NCBI GenBank assembly: GCA_020427985.1
Contig: JAGQNR010000001.1
Location: 178,115-242,114 of the forward strand
Direction: 5' to 3'
Origin: Candidatus Saccharimonadota bacterium
GTDB taxonomy: Bacteria; Patescibacteriota; Saccharimonadia; Saccharimonadales; UBA4665
DNA length: 64,000 nucleotides
Part shown: piece after piece, positions 25,181-33,856 of the stretch
How the letters are laid out: every line of letters begins with the position of its first letter
Numbering within the stretch: position 1 is the stretch's first letter
Made by a program: the position numbers and the translations under genes
The notes under the pieces: model-generated
Seen by the model: only the letters and a program-made list of their open reading frames with translations
Told to the model about the DNA's origin: nothing
Database searches by the model: none

Positions 25181-26860
25181 CTAAACAATAGCGGCTTTAC
25201 CAAGAGTGATGATATGCTTACGACGATATTGTTCAAATGCTTCTTTGTTGCTACCATTTTTGCGAATAAATGCACTCATCTTTTCACTACCAATAAAATG
25301 CGGAAGCATTACGTACGCTGCGCCGTGTTCATATAAACTTGCAGCAGTGTCGTAATCGGTAGTATGACAAATAAAAATGCCCTTGGGGTTCTTGTGTAGA
25401 TAGAACTTAAGTAGCTCTCGGTTAGTGGTGAACCCTGGCACTAGGCTTACTACCATCTCGGCTTTTTCGATACCAATTTCGTCGAGTAGCTCATAGTCGG
25501 TGGCATCGCCATAAATGTGATGGATATGCTGTCGCTCGAGGGTTTCTATGACCTCGGGATTATAATCAACGACAATATAGCGCTTCTTCATTTCGCGGAA
25601 GGTAGAAACAAATTCATGCCCGCCCTTATGGTAACCAAAAAGCATTAATTTGTTTTCGGGAGTTTTTGCTAGCTCAGAACGAGTTTCTTTACGCTCAAAG
25701 AATACAAGAAAACGCTGTAGTTGTTTGTATAGCTCGTCGTCATAATTCATGAGGTAGGTTGACACGGCTATGGTGATAAGAGCAGTAAGGGTGAGTATGT
25801 TAATAATATTTTCCCCAATCAACCCATTCTTATGAGCGAGCACTGCAAGAATAACCGAAAACTCACTAATATTTGAAAGATGTATAGCAGTTTTGAAGCC
25901 AGTTTGTTTGGTATAGCGCAGTAGGCTCATGCCAATCTGCGTGGAGAGCGGTTTAAGTAGTATAGCAATGACAGAAAATGCTAAGGCGGGCAAAATAGCC
26001 GACTGAATGCTCGTTAGATTGAGTTTCTCGCCAAGCGTAACAAAAAACAGTACCAAAAAGAAATCACGAAGTGGCTTCAAGCGTGTGCTTATTTCTGAAG
26101 CGTAGGTTATGCTAGCGAGTGAAACACCAGCGAACAACGCTCCCACCTCGGCCGAAAAGCCTGCGACATGGAACAAGCTGGCAATGCCAAAGGCCCAGGC
26201 TAGCGCAAAAGTAAACAGCAGCTCTTGCGAGCGAGCAAAAAACTTCGTGGTCTTCGGCAGCAGGTAACCACCAACAAGTACGAGTAGCATTGCTAGACCA
26301 ACGCCCTTAATGGCTAGCAGAGCCAGTTCGCCGCTTCCCGTTCCCCCCGATTTACTCGCTGCTACCAACAGCAGGGCGATAGTTGCCATGACGTCATCTA
26401 GGATAATTACTCCTACTGCTATTTGGCCGTACAAGCGATGCTGTTCGCGTTTGTCATTAAGTGATTTAATAATGACGATAGTACTACTGAAAAATAAGCC
26501 GAGACCAATAATAAGCCCTTCAATAAAGCTAAACCCTAGCAGTTCGGCGGCGCCGAAGCCACTCAAGACCATAAAGAGTAGATTTACCGCAAAGACTAGC
26601 AGCACTGGCTTGCCGGTAGCACGTATGACCCCAAGATTGAGCCCGAGCCCAACGATAAAGAGCAATAGCATAATCCCAATTTCGCTAAATGAATCAAATG
26701 CTTCATGGCTATGAATCAAATCAAGAGCAGTGGGTCCAACTAAAATGCCTGTTAAAATGTAACCTACGATGAGTGGCTGTCTGAAAAGCCGCATGACAAT
26801 TGATACGCCAGCCCCTATGGCTAGCACCGATGCAAGCTGCAAGAATATTGAAGATTCCAT
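25181..26860 (-). CDS. CPA2 monovalent cation:proton antiporter (KefB-like) with TrkA-N domain
   Basis: 559 residues. The first about 385 form a 12-13-helix Na/H exchanger domain (VGYILTGILVGPTALDL; FFSSTIVIIKSL; VIILDDVMA with the exchanger Asp). The last about 160 form a cytoplasmic TrkA-N/RCK domain that regulates the pore. Its nucleotide-binding loop reads GYHKGGHEFV, a variant of GxGxxG, so NAD(H) binding may be altered. Expected role: K+ or Na+ efflux coupled to H+ uptake. A TATATA/CATTAT region lies just upstream of the ATG. Confidence 0.92.
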   Translation of the reverse strand: MESSIFLQLASVLAIGAGVSIVMRLFRQPLIVGYILTGILVGPTALDLIHSHEAFDSFSEIGIMLLLFIVGLGLNLGVIRATGKPVLLVFAVNLLFMVLSGFGAAELLGFSFIEGLIIGLGLFFSSTIVIIKSLNDKREQHRLYGQIAVGVIILDDVMATIALLLVAASKSGGTGSGELALLAIKGVGLAMLLVLVGGYLLPKTTKFFARSQELLFTFALAWAFGIASLFHVAGFSAEVGALFAGVSLASITYASEISTRLKPLRDFFLVLFFVTLGEKLNLTSIQSAILPALAFSVIAILLKPLSTQIGMSLLRYTKQTGFKTAIHLSNISEFSVILAVLAHKNGLIGENIINILTLTALITIAVSTYLMNYDDELYKQLQRFLVFFERKETRSELAKTPENKLMLFGYHKGGHEFVSTFREMKKRYIVVDYNPEVIETLERQHIHHIYGDATDYELLDEIGIEKAEMVVSLVPGFTTNRELLKFYLHKNPKGIFICHTTDYDTAASLYEHGAAYVMLPHFIGSEKMSAFIRKNGSNKEAFEQYRRKHIITLGKAAIV

Positions 26861-26956
26861 TAGCTATATAATGACATGCTGCTTATGATTTTTCTAGTCA
26901 AGCACTACAAGCAAAAGGCTATTTCCGTGTAGCCCACCTAAACGTATACTAATAAT

Positions 26957-27991
26957 ATGACCAAAGAGCGCTTCTTTATTCGCAACAATGCCGCCCGGGA
27001 ATATCTGGACTTGTTTTTGGTGGCGGGGGCAACTAGCATATTATTGCTACGGCTCGGCTTGCATCTTGCTGGCTACCCCAGCATCGGCGGCGCTCGTTAT
27101 CACGTAGCACATATGTTGTGGGGTGGGCTGGCCATGATGGTGGCGGTTATTATGAATTTTGCATTTTTAGGCAGACAAGTGCAAAAACTGGTTGCAATAC
27201 TATCGGGCATAGGCTTTGGGGTGTTTATTGACGAGGTGGGGAAGTTCATTACCCGCGACAACAACTACTTTTTTCAACCGGCTGTAGGGATAATCTACGC
27301 TATATTTGTAGCGCTCTACTTGCTTATTACCTACCTTACTAGAGCACAAAAGCTAACCAGTCAAGAGTATCAAGTTAACGCGCTGCGTCAGTTTGAAGAG
27401 GCAGTTCGACTAGAAATGGATATACATGAACGAGCCGCAACCAGGCGATTGCTTGCCAATGCGACACAAGACGATATTACAAAAAAACTGCATGATTTGC
27501 TGTACGAGTTGCCGATTGTGCCCCCGAGCAAACAAGGAGCGTTGCGGCAGGTGCGCACAGCAATAGCTCGGGGGTACGAAAGGTTGTGGCAGGTACGAGA
27601 AACACGCAAGCTAGTGCGAGCGTTTTTTATTTTCGAGATTCTCGTATTAACGGTGGCAGTTGTGGCAACGCTGTATACCAACATCGATGATGTTACGAAG
27701 TTTTTTTCGGGCGCGGCCGATTATGGACATAGTTTAGTGGTAGGACAGTTGGCTTCGACTATGGTGGCAGGAAGCTGTGTATTAGTGGGGCTACGTTGGC
27801 TACGAAGCTCACGCGTGCGTGCGCTGGAATGGTTCAGGCGCGCGACACTTATCAACCTGCTACTGACAGAGTTCTTCCTCTTTAGCCGCATCCAGCTTGG
27901 TGCGGTACCAAGCTTTTTGCTTAACTTACTTTTATTTGCGATACTTGATAGCGTTGCTTCTTATGAACGACGCTCTACAGAAGAAGTATGA
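26957..27991 (+). CDS. Multi-pass membrane protein of unknown function
   Basis: 344 residues. Four N-terminal helices (LFLVAGATSILLLRLGL; HVAHMLWGGLAMMVAVI; LVAILSGIGFGVFIDEVGKF; IIYAIFVALYLLITYL), a long helical cytoplasmic middle with many charges (about 140-215), and three or four C-terminal helices. RYHVAHMLWGG and GFGVFIDEVGKFITRDNNYF look like conserved motifs seen in uncharacterised actinobacterial and candidate-phylum proteins, but no name is assigned. TATACT (26945-26950) is six bases before ATG. Its 3' end overlaps the convergent hydrolase gene by 31 bases. Confidence 0.7.
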   Translation: MTKERFFIRNNAAREYLDLFLVAGATSILLLRLGLHLAGYPSIGGARYHVAHMLWGGLAMMVAVIMNFAFLGRQVQKLVAILSGIGFGVFIDEVGKFITRDNNYFFQPAVGIIYAIFVALYLLITYLTRAQKLTSQEYQVNALRQFEEAVRLEMDIHERAATRRLLANATQDDITKKLHDLLYELPIVPPSKQGALRQVRTAIARGYERLWQVRETRKLVRAFFIFEILVLTVAVVATLYTNIDDVTKFFSGAADYGHSLVVGQLASTMVAGSCVLVGLRWLRSSRVRALEWFRRATLINLLLTEFFLFSRIQLGAVPSFLLNLLLFAILDSVASYERRSTEEV

Positions 27992-28791
27992 GTAGTCTGC
28001 TGTGTAAGGATTTTAGCAACCAGCTTACCATAGCGCTTTGTGAGTTCGTGTGTACCAATAAAATTATGCAGTCTGGTGTTTGGGTTTGTGCCGAGTAGCT
28101 CTACATTAGCATTTATAACAACTTGGTCTAGACTGCCATAAAACACTTCGGTTGGAACGGTAATGGTGGCAATATCTTCAAGAATTGTTTGTTGCTCGAT
28201 ACAGTGTTGCAGGGTGAGCATAAACGGTACCCAAGTGTCTGGATGCGTAATAACGCGTTTTGGCAGCGGAAGAATACGGCTCAGTCGTTTGAAAGTTGCG
28301 GGTGTCATACGGTCGTTACGCAGTAACTTGTAAACGGTAAGAAGTAGCCCCGTCAACCGTCGGGTGGTGGGCTTCTTGATGGTATCGAGCTGAGGATATA
28401 CCGGTGGACTAAGCAAAAACAGGCGAGTAAGATTAGCTTGATGTTCATGGGCGTACCTAGCGGCTAAAAAGCTACCAAGCGAGTGTCCCATAAGTATAAA
28501 ATCTTGATTGAGAGTTAGCTTGTTGATGGTATGAAATAGTGAGCTAGTATGTTCTTGCATGGTGTATTCGCACCACGTGGGCTTAGGGGAGTCGCCAAAT
28601 CCGAGTAAATCAATTGTTATACAGTAATAATCCTGCTCAAAACTAGGGATGAATGTACTCCAATCATCTCCACTTGCGGCAATACCATGAATAAAGACTA
28701 TCGCCGGACGAGTTGGATCGCCATGAAATTCGGTATGAAGGCGGTAAGGACGCTTAAGCGTTTTGTGCCAAAATGTCTGTAAATCAATCAC
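27961..28791 (-). CDS. Alpha/beta hydrolase
   Basis: 276 residues from a GTG start; TATACT (28804-28799) ends seven bases upstream. Oxyanion motif FIHGIAASGDDW, nucleophile elbow GHSLGS (about Ser105), acid in FYGSLDQVV and His in GTHELTKRY complete a catalytic triad. The cap region is helical. Fits esterase/lipase or haloalkane-dehalogenase-like hydrolases; the substrate is unknown. Convergent with, and overlapping, the membrane protein gene. Confidence 0.88.
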   Translation of the reverse strand: MIDLQTFWHKTLKRPYRLHTEFHGDPTRPAIVFIHGIAASGDDWSTFIPSFEQDYYCITIDLLGFGDSPKPTWCEYTMQEHTSSLFHTINKLTLNQDFILMGHSLGSFLAARYAHEHQANLTRLFLLSPPVYPQLDTIKKPTTRRLTGLLLTVYKLLRNDRMTPATFKRLSRILPLPKRVITHPDTWVPFMLTLQHCIEQQTILEDIATITVPTEVFYGSLDQVVINANVELLGTNPNTRLHNFIGTHELTKRYGKLVAKILTQQTTHTSSVERRS

Positions 28792-28864
28792 GCAGTTTAG
28801 TATACACGCTCGTGACTAAATTGTGAGACGTAGCATCTATCTTTGCAAATAAAGATTTCTTAGG

Positions 28865-28987
28865 CTAGCGTAGCTCGCTCCACTGTGCCTGGCCTTCGTC
28901 ATCCATTGCACTGAATTCGCGGTCAGCAACTTGGCTCCAATAATCGCTTGAGAGCGTATTGTTTTTGCGACTGTTAAATATCCACAT
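28865..28987 (-). CDS. 40-residue small protein with strong ribosome-binding site
   Basis: Reads MWIFNSRKNNTLSSDYWSQV and continues acidic to WSELR. AAGGAGGG sits at ideal distance before the ATG, one of the strongest Shine-Dalgarno sequences in the window, which argues for real translation. No family is recognised. It stands alone between the hydrolase and the Fur-family gene. Confidence 0.55.
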   Translation of the reverse strand: MWIFNSRKNNTLSSDYWSQVADREFSAMDDEGQAQWSELR

Positions 28988-29226
28988 ATGCACCCTCCTT
29001 AGTTACGCTTTATAGAATAGATGGGTATTGTTGTTGGGGCTATAAAATACTTCACAAATAGGTGCACGTGAGTAAAACAACAGTGTCAATAAATGCACAG
29101 TGATAATGATTACAGACAAAGGCTGCTAGGCGTTGTATGCTAAAAGCGGAAAGATGATTTTCCACCAAAAGGGCGATATTACCGCCCTTTTATGTTACTG
29201 TTTTATATTTTTCTGCGAAAGCACCA
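28988..29226. other. Gene-free stretch between the small protein and the Fur-family gene
   Basis: No frame is supported. It holds the upstream region of the small gene at 28865-28987, an AT-rich segment with TGATAATGATTAC (29102-29114) that resembles half of a Fur-box, and the terminator at 29167-29191. Confidence 0.4.
29167..29191. terminator. Terminator hairpin after the Fur-family gene
   Basis: AAAAGGGCG (29167-29175) pairs with CGCCCTTTT (29183-29191) with a seven-base loop. It lies about 35 bases past the Fur-family stop codon. Confidence 0.7.
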
Positions 29227-29643
29227 TTAGTTATTTTGACAATTTTGGCACTGGCCATGTAGCTCAATTTGATGCGATGTAAGCCGAAAGTGACGTCTGC
29301 TGGCTAGTTCTTGCAGTCGGTCCTCGAGGGTACTGTCCTCTGGCAGGGCAATGCTTGCACCACATGTGTCGCAGGTAGCATGATGATGATGCTCGTGAAA
29401 TGCTTCCCCAAGCTCTAAGCGATACTTCCAGCCGTGGGGAATGCGTACTATGATGCCCAGCTGTTCAAACAGTTTTACACTTCGATAGACACTTGCTCTG
29501 TCTACGTTAGAGCAGCGCCTTGTGAGTTCGCGCATTGAAAGGTTGGCATGGTGAGCAAGAGCATCAAACACCTGCTGACGTGTTCTGGTATGACTTTGAT
29601 GATGTTTAGCAAGCGTGTGTTCAAATGTTTTTTGGGCGTTCAT
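29227..29643 (-). CDS. Fur-family metalloregulator (probably Zur-like)
   Basis: 138 residues. An N-terminal winged helix (TRTRQQVFDAL; DRASVYRSVKLFEQLGIIVRI) is followed by a dimerisation domain with FHEHHHHATCDTCG and a C-terminal CQNC, giving the two CxxC pairs of the structural zinc site plus His-rich sensing site. Genes of this type repress metal uptake with Zn, Fe or Mn as corepressor. Zinc is inferred from the divergent ZIP transporter 97 bases away and from the candidate operator between them. Confidence 0.88.
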   Translation of the reverse strand: MNAQKTFEHTLAKHHQSHTRTRQQVFDALAHHANLSMRELTRRCSNVDRASVYRSVKLFEQLGIIVRIPHGWKYRLELGEAFHEHHHHATCDTCGASIALPEDSTLEDRLQELASRRHFRLTSHQIELHGQCQNCQNN

Positions 29644-29662
29644 GTGGCAATTTTATGTCAAT

Positions 29663-29679
29663 TTGCGACACATTTGCAA
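29663..29679. promoter_or_regulatory. Candidate operator between the Fur-family gene and the ZIP gene
   Basis: TTGCGACACATTTGCAA is an imperfect palindrome (TTGC..GCAA arms) located 20 bases from the regulator's start and about 60 from the transporter's start. A shared operator is inferred from position; it does not match a known consensus exactly. Confidence 0.35.
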
Positions 29680-29740
29680 TAGTGGTCTTGGGCCGACATA
29701 ATCTGTCTCTAGCTCCTTATAACTCACAGAAAGGATATGT

Positions 29741-30463
29741 ATGATACCGATTGTACTGGCACTAAGTGCATTTGCTGCGGCAATGATTGGTGGTGTTATT
29801 GCTCTAAAAAATCAAAAAAGTTTACATCGACTGCTGGGGCTCACTGCTGGAATCGTTATGGGAGTTGTTGTGTTTGGGTTACTTCCTGAGATTTCCGAGC
29901 TAAGCCAGGACACATACCATATTAGAACAGCTATGATAGCGCTGATGGCGGGATTCTTGCTGTTTCATATTATCGAAAAATCAATCTTAATTTCTCACCG
30001 TGACGAAAAGCAATATGGCGAACATCATCACCCGCATGTCGGTAGGGTCAGCGCCTTGGCTCTAGCCGGTCATAGTATGCTTGACGGTCTGGGTATCGGT
30101 CTGGCGTTTCAAACAAACACGGTCGTTGGTGTGGCCGTTGCTATAGCAGTCATAGCCCATAGTTTTTCGGACGGCATGAACACAGTCAACCTCATGCTTG
30201 CTCACAAAAACGAACGAAAAAAGGCTATTCGTATGTTGTTTATCGACGCGGTGGCACCGTTAACAGGTGTGCTGCTGAGCTTTTTGTTAAGGCCGAGCAG
30301 CGGCTTTACACTCCTGTACCTTTCATTCTTTGCAGGATTTTTGCTCTACATTGCGGCGTCGGATATCCTTCCCGAAGCTCACAGCAAGCACTCCTCGTAC
30401 CGCACAATTGCTTTGACTATTGTGGGAGTTGTAATAATGTATTTCGTCACACAACTTGCCTAA
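29741..30463 (+). CDS. ZIP-family divalent metal transporter
   Basis: 240 residues with eight helices. The metal path motifs are seen in helix 4 (HSMLDGLGIGLAF, His and Asp) and helix 5 (HSFSDGMNTVNLML). A His-rich cytoplasmic loop YGEHHHPHVG lies between helices 3 and 4, as is usual for ZIP proteins, which import Zn2+ or related metals. AGAAAGGA gives a normal ribosome-binding site and a real leader, unlike many neighbours. Divergent from the Fur-family regulator that probably controls it. Confidence 0.9.
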   Translation: MIPIVLALSAFAAAMIGGVIALKNQKSLHRLLGLTAGIVMGVVVFGLLPEISELSQDTYHIRTAMIALMAGFLLFHIIEKSILISHRDEKQYGEHHHPHVGRVSALALAGHSMLDGLGIGLAFQTNTVVGVAVAIAVIAHSFSDGMNTVNLMLAHKNERKKAIRMLFIDAVAPLTGVLLSFLLRPSSGFTLLYLSFFAGFLLYIAASDILPEAHSKHSSYRTIALTIVGVVIMYFVTQLA

Positions 30464-30482
30464 AAACTGATACACTAGCGGT

Positions 30483-31559
30483 ATGGAGATGACAAGTGGA
30501 CTACTAGGAGTATTAGTGGTGTTGGTAATTGGTCTTATAGTACTGGTGCTTCGCAAACCAAAACCAAGTAACGAGAGTGCGCTATTGCTCAAGGAAGATT
30601 TGCGGGGGCTCAGTGAAGATATTACCCGCCTTAAAGACCACATGCAGGCACAGGTAGCCGATCGTCTCGACAAGTCACAGTCCCTCATGATGGGGAGCCT
30701 GCAAAAGCAATCGAGCGAAACCAACAAAATTATCACCGAAATCACGCGTAACCTCACTGAGCTTAAAGACAGTAATAAGCGAGTGGTCGATGTGGCTGAT
30801 GAACTTAAAACGTTACAGAACGTTCTTCAAAACCCTAAGCAGCGTGGCGGCCTGGGCGAATACTACCTCGACACCGTGCTTGGCAATGTACTACCGCCCC
30901 ACATTTACGAGACACAGTACAAATTTAAAGATGGCGAAATAGTCGACGCCATCATAAAGCTTGACAAGGGACGCATCCTCCCCATAGACAGCAAATTTAG
31001 TCTAGAAAACTACAACCGGCTTGTTGAAGAGAAGGACAAAACGCAGCGTGAAGTGCTGGTCAAGCTTTTTAAGTCAGACCTCAAAAACCGCATTGACGAA
31101 ACCAGTAAATACATTCGCCCCCGCGAAAACACCTTAGATTATGCTTTTATGTTTATCCCGAGCGAAGCTATATACTACGATTTGCTCGTGAATAACGTGG
31201 GCGCCACAGGTACAAACGCTCGCGACCTCATAGAGTATGCTTTTATTGATAAAAAGGTCATCATTGTGAGTCCGACGACCATGCTGGCCTACCTACAGAC
31301 CGTGATGCAGGGGCTCAAGAGTCTGCAGATAGAGGAGCAAGCCAAAGACATTCAAAAACGCGTCGGTGACCTTGGCAAGCACATCCAGGCACATGAAACC
31401 TACATGCAAAAACTTGGCAATGCGCTTGGTACTACTGTTAACCACTATAATGCCGCACATAAAAACCTCGGCCGTATTGACAAAGACATTGTACGTATCG
31501 CCGACACCACAGCCAGCGTTGAACCTCTCTTGCTCGATAAGCCCACCCCCGACGAATAA
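30483..31559 (+). CDS. rmuC: RmuC-family DNA recombination protein
   Basis: 358 residues. A single N-terminal helix (about 6-24) is followed by a coiled-coil stretch to about 115, then the RmuC nuclease-like domain: KQRGGLGEYYLDTVLGNVLPP, LPIDSKFSLENY, FMFIPSEAIYYDLL and VIIVSPTTMLAYLQTV. RmuC limits inversions at short inverted repeats. TACACT (30471-30476) is six bases before ATG. It is placed 19 bases after the ZIP gene but seems to have its own start site. Confidence 0.93.
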   Translation: MEMTSGLLGVLVVLVIGLIVLVLRKPKPSNESALLLKEDLRGLSEDITRLKDHMQAQVADRLDKSQSLMMGSLQKQSSETNKIITEITRNLTELKDSNKRVVDVADELKTLQNVLQNPKQRGGLGEYYLDTVLGNVLPPHIYETQYKFKDGEIVDAIIKLDKGRILPIDSKFSLENYNRLVEEKDKTQREVLVKLFKSDLKNRIDETSKYIRPRENTLDYAFMFIPSEAIYYDLLVNNVGATGTNARDLIEYAFIDKKVIIVSPTTMLAYLQTVMQGLKSLQIEEQAKDIQKRVGDLGKHIQAHETYMQKLGNALGTTVNHYNAAHKNLGRIDKDIVRIADTTASVEPLLLDKPTPDE

Positions 31560-31576
31560 CCTTAGCTCATTGGACG

Positions 31577-32101
31577 CTATTTGCACGCTATATCTAAAAT
31601 AGCGTCAACTACTTTGGCTGGCGTTTGAGTGCTGGTGTCTAGCACCGGTTCGGCAGGAATATAAAAAGTGGAGTTCCAATATGTCCTTACCATGGCTTCA
31701 TCAATTTCGTACTGGATGCCAGGCACCTGTCGTTCTTTTGCTCGGTCAAGGCAGGTTTGTAATGGTGCCCAGAGTAGAACGCTTTTAAGTGGGTAGGCGT
31801 ATTCGCTTGCAAGCGACGCAAGCTGCTGGTAGTGTTCAGCGTGAGCAGAATGAAGCTCAACAATAATAGTGCGATGAAGCTGGAGCAGTTGCTTGGTCAA
31901 AAATAAAGCAGTCTTAAATGCCACTTCGCGTCGCCATTTAGATGACTCAGTAGTATCAATCTGCTTTTTATAGACATCAGGCTCAACGATACTGGCAGGT
32001 TGCAAGCGTTCTCGCAAAGCATGTACGGTCGTAGATTTGCCAACACCAATCGGTCCACGCACCAAATAAAGGGTAGCAGTGTCTTTGGTAGTACATTCCA
32101 T
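31577..32101 (-). CDS. P-loop kinase-like protein
   Basis: 174 residues. Walker A GPIGVGKSTT (about 16-25) is followed by EPDVYKKQID and later LDRAKER, resembling small AAA/zeta-toxin-like or nucleotide/sugar kinases with a lid arginine. The reaction cannot be fixed. It lies five bases after the orphan gene at 32107-32625 and is probably in one operon with it. Without an antitoxin-like neighbour a toxin role is not proposed. Confidence 0.75.
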   Translation of the reverse strand: MECTTKDTATLYLVRGPIGVGKSTTVHALRERLQPASIVEPDVYKKQIDTTESSKWRREVAFKTALFLTKQLLQLHRTIIVELHSAHAEHYQQLASLASEYAYPLKSVLLWAPLQTCLDRAKERQVPGIQYEIDEAMVRTYWNSTFYIPAEPVLDTSTQTPAKVVDAILDIACK

Positions 32102-32106
32102 GGTTG

Positions 32107-32625
32107 CTAAAACGTTTGGCCCCAGGCGTAAATGACTTCGTCGCGTGAATATGCTTTAGGTGTTGTGTCACGGCTGTCAACAAAAAAATGTTTTCTTAGA
32201 CCCTGGTCGTCTACTGCGGCGAGAGAACTAAGGCAAAGTCCGAGTGGCTGCAGATCCTCATCCCGGAGCGGTGGCTCTATGAGTAGGTGAGAAGCCGAAA
32301 CAGTGTCATCGGGTAGTGGAATTCCAGGAGCTGTAAAGTAGCCCGCGTTTGGCACTGCCCGGTTGACATCGAGCGAGCTTGGCCTGATGTCAGGAACTCC
32401 TATGGTTTGCAATATGCACCTGGTAACCGTATCGCCTATTTTTGGTAGCATAGTATGCTCAGCTTTTTGTGCGTCACTTTCCTCGGTAACTGTATAGCCA
32501 CGGCCATTAAGCCAATCGTGTAGGAATGGGTCATAGGCTGCTTCTGTGAGGCTAAGACTAAAACCCAGAATTGAGCCAGGACTTGTTTGTTCGGGCGTGT
32601 TATAAAGTCGTATGTATCGTGCCAT
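32107..32625 (-). CDS. Hypothetical protein
   Basis: 172 residues, soluble, Pro-rich and acidic in the middle (GIPLPDDTVSASHLLIEPP). AGGAGA lies eight bases before the ATG. No family is recognised. Its partner in the operon is the P-loop protein downstream. Confidence 0.65.
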   Translation of the reverse strand: MARYIRLYNTPEQTSPGSILGFSLSLTEAAYDPFLHDWLNGRGYTVTEESDAQKAEHTMLPKIGDTVTRCILQTIGVPDIRPSSLDVNRAVPNAGYFTAPGIPLPDDTVSASHLLIEPPLRDEDLQPLGLCLSSLAAVDDQGLRKHFFVDSRDTTPKAYSRDEVIYAWGQTF

Positions 32626-32727
32626 AAATTCTCCTAGGTAGGTTTCTAGTAGGTGAAATTGTAGCTAGCGAAATGGGTAAGCACCAGCGCATATGGCTGA
32701 TAATCTTTGACGCCAGCCATATACGGC

Positions 32728-32994
32728 TTACACTGAGACACTGACTGCAGCTTCTCGTCTTTCACAACTATGAGAGAGGGTTATCGGGGTACAAAAAAAC
32801 ATGGCGAGATCTGGGTAGGGGGTGGTGTTGCCCCGATAGCGTACGGCACACCCACCGAGCGCAGTAATTACAGTGTCATTGAGGTGGTTTTCGGAGGAAG
32901 GACGCAGCACGACAACCTCTACCGTACGATCGTAAGCGGGTTGTGCGAAATAGTCTAGCCAATCTTGGTCTGTAAGCTCGTTGGGGTTGCCCAT
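32728..32994 (-). CDS. Small hypothetical protein downstream of uppP
   Basis: 88 residues beginning MGNPNELTDQDWLDYFAQPA. Its ATG lies three bases after the uppP stop, so it would be translated by coupling. The remainder is uneventful and unrecognised; the spacing is the main support. The 102-base gap to the next gene, 32626-32727, holds nothing obvious. Confidence 0.5.
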   Translation of the reverse strand: MGNPNELTDQDWLDYFAQPAYDRTVEVVVLRPSSENHLNDTVITALGGCAVRYRGNTTPYPDLAMFFCTPITLSHSCERREAAVSVSV

Positions 32995-32997
32995 GGC

Positions 32998-33810
32998 CTA
33001 CAACCACCCAACTGACAAGAGGAGCAAAATAATCATTCCGACCGCAATGCGATAATACGCAAATGGCTTAAAATTGTGGCGAGCAATATAGCGCAGTAGC
33101 CAACTGACTGCCAGGAGAGCTGTTACAAAGGCAGCACCCAGCCCAACGACAATACTCATGTAGCCACCAGTGATATGAGGTATTTCGGAGCTGTACTTAG
33201 CGAGTTTGTAAGCGCTTGCCATTACGAGTACCGGTATGCTCAAATAAAACGAAAATGCGGTGGCGGTTGGGCGGTTAAGTTTGACGGCAAGCCCACTTAC
33301 AATGGTCGCGCCACTACGGGATACCCCGGGAATCATAGCGACACACTGACCCAGGCCAATCAGCAGCGCTTGCCGGTTAGTGATATGCTCTAATGCGACT
33401 GCCTCTTGTGCTCTGGCCACTGGTTTGTTGTCAACCGCCCAAAGTATAACCCCACCAATAATGAGCGCCAGCGCTACCACTAAAGGGGTTGTGATTGCTT
33501 CAGATGCTTTGTCAAACAACAGCCCAATTATGCCAGCGGGTATAGTGCCGATGGCTAAAATTTTCCAAAAATTTACAGCGGCTTTCTCTAGGCGTAATAC
33601 TCCGACGATTTTTTGCCAAAGATCATGGCGGTAGTACCACACAACAGCCGCAATAGCACCAACTTGAATAACTACCGTAAACAAATCGTGTTGATCTTTA
33701 AAACCTAGTAACTTTTGTGTGACTATTAAGTGACCAGTACTTGATATGGGTAGGAATTCCGAAATACCTTCAACAATTCCAAGAATAAGCGCTTGTAACA
33801 AATCTATCAT
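32998..33810 (-). CDS. uppP: Undecaprenyl-diphosphatase UppP/BacA
   Basis: 270 residues with about eight helices. Both signature motifs are intact: EGISEFLPISSTGHLI (about 14-29) with the catalytic Glu, and PGVSRSGATI near 165. It dephosphorylates undecaprenyl diphosphate at the outer face of the membrane to recycle the cell-wall lipid carrier. TATACT (33822-33817) lies six bases before ATG. Confidence 0.96.
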   Translation of the reverse strand: MIDLLQALILGIVEGISEFLPISSTGHLIVTQKLLGFKDQHDLFTVVIQVGAIAAVVWYYRHDLWQKIVGVLRLEKAAVNFWKILAIGTIPAGIIGLLFDKASEAITTPLVVALALIIGGVILWAVDNKPVARAQEAVALEHITNRQALLIGLGQCVAMIPGVSRSGATIVSGLAVKLNRPTATAFSFYLSIPVLVMASAYKLAKYSSEIPHITGGYMSIVVGLGAAFVTALLAVSWLLRYIARHNFKPFAYYRIAVGMIILLLLSVGWL

Positions 33811-33856
33811 ATGACTAGTATAGCGGATATATATTGACCTTATTCAGGCGAAGAGG

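Noticed and set aside
31577..32625. Zeta-type toxin-antitoxin pair (P-loop kinase plus upstream gene)
   Set aside because: The upstream protein (172 residues) does not resemble an antitoxin and the P-loop protein lacks clear zeta-specific motifs.
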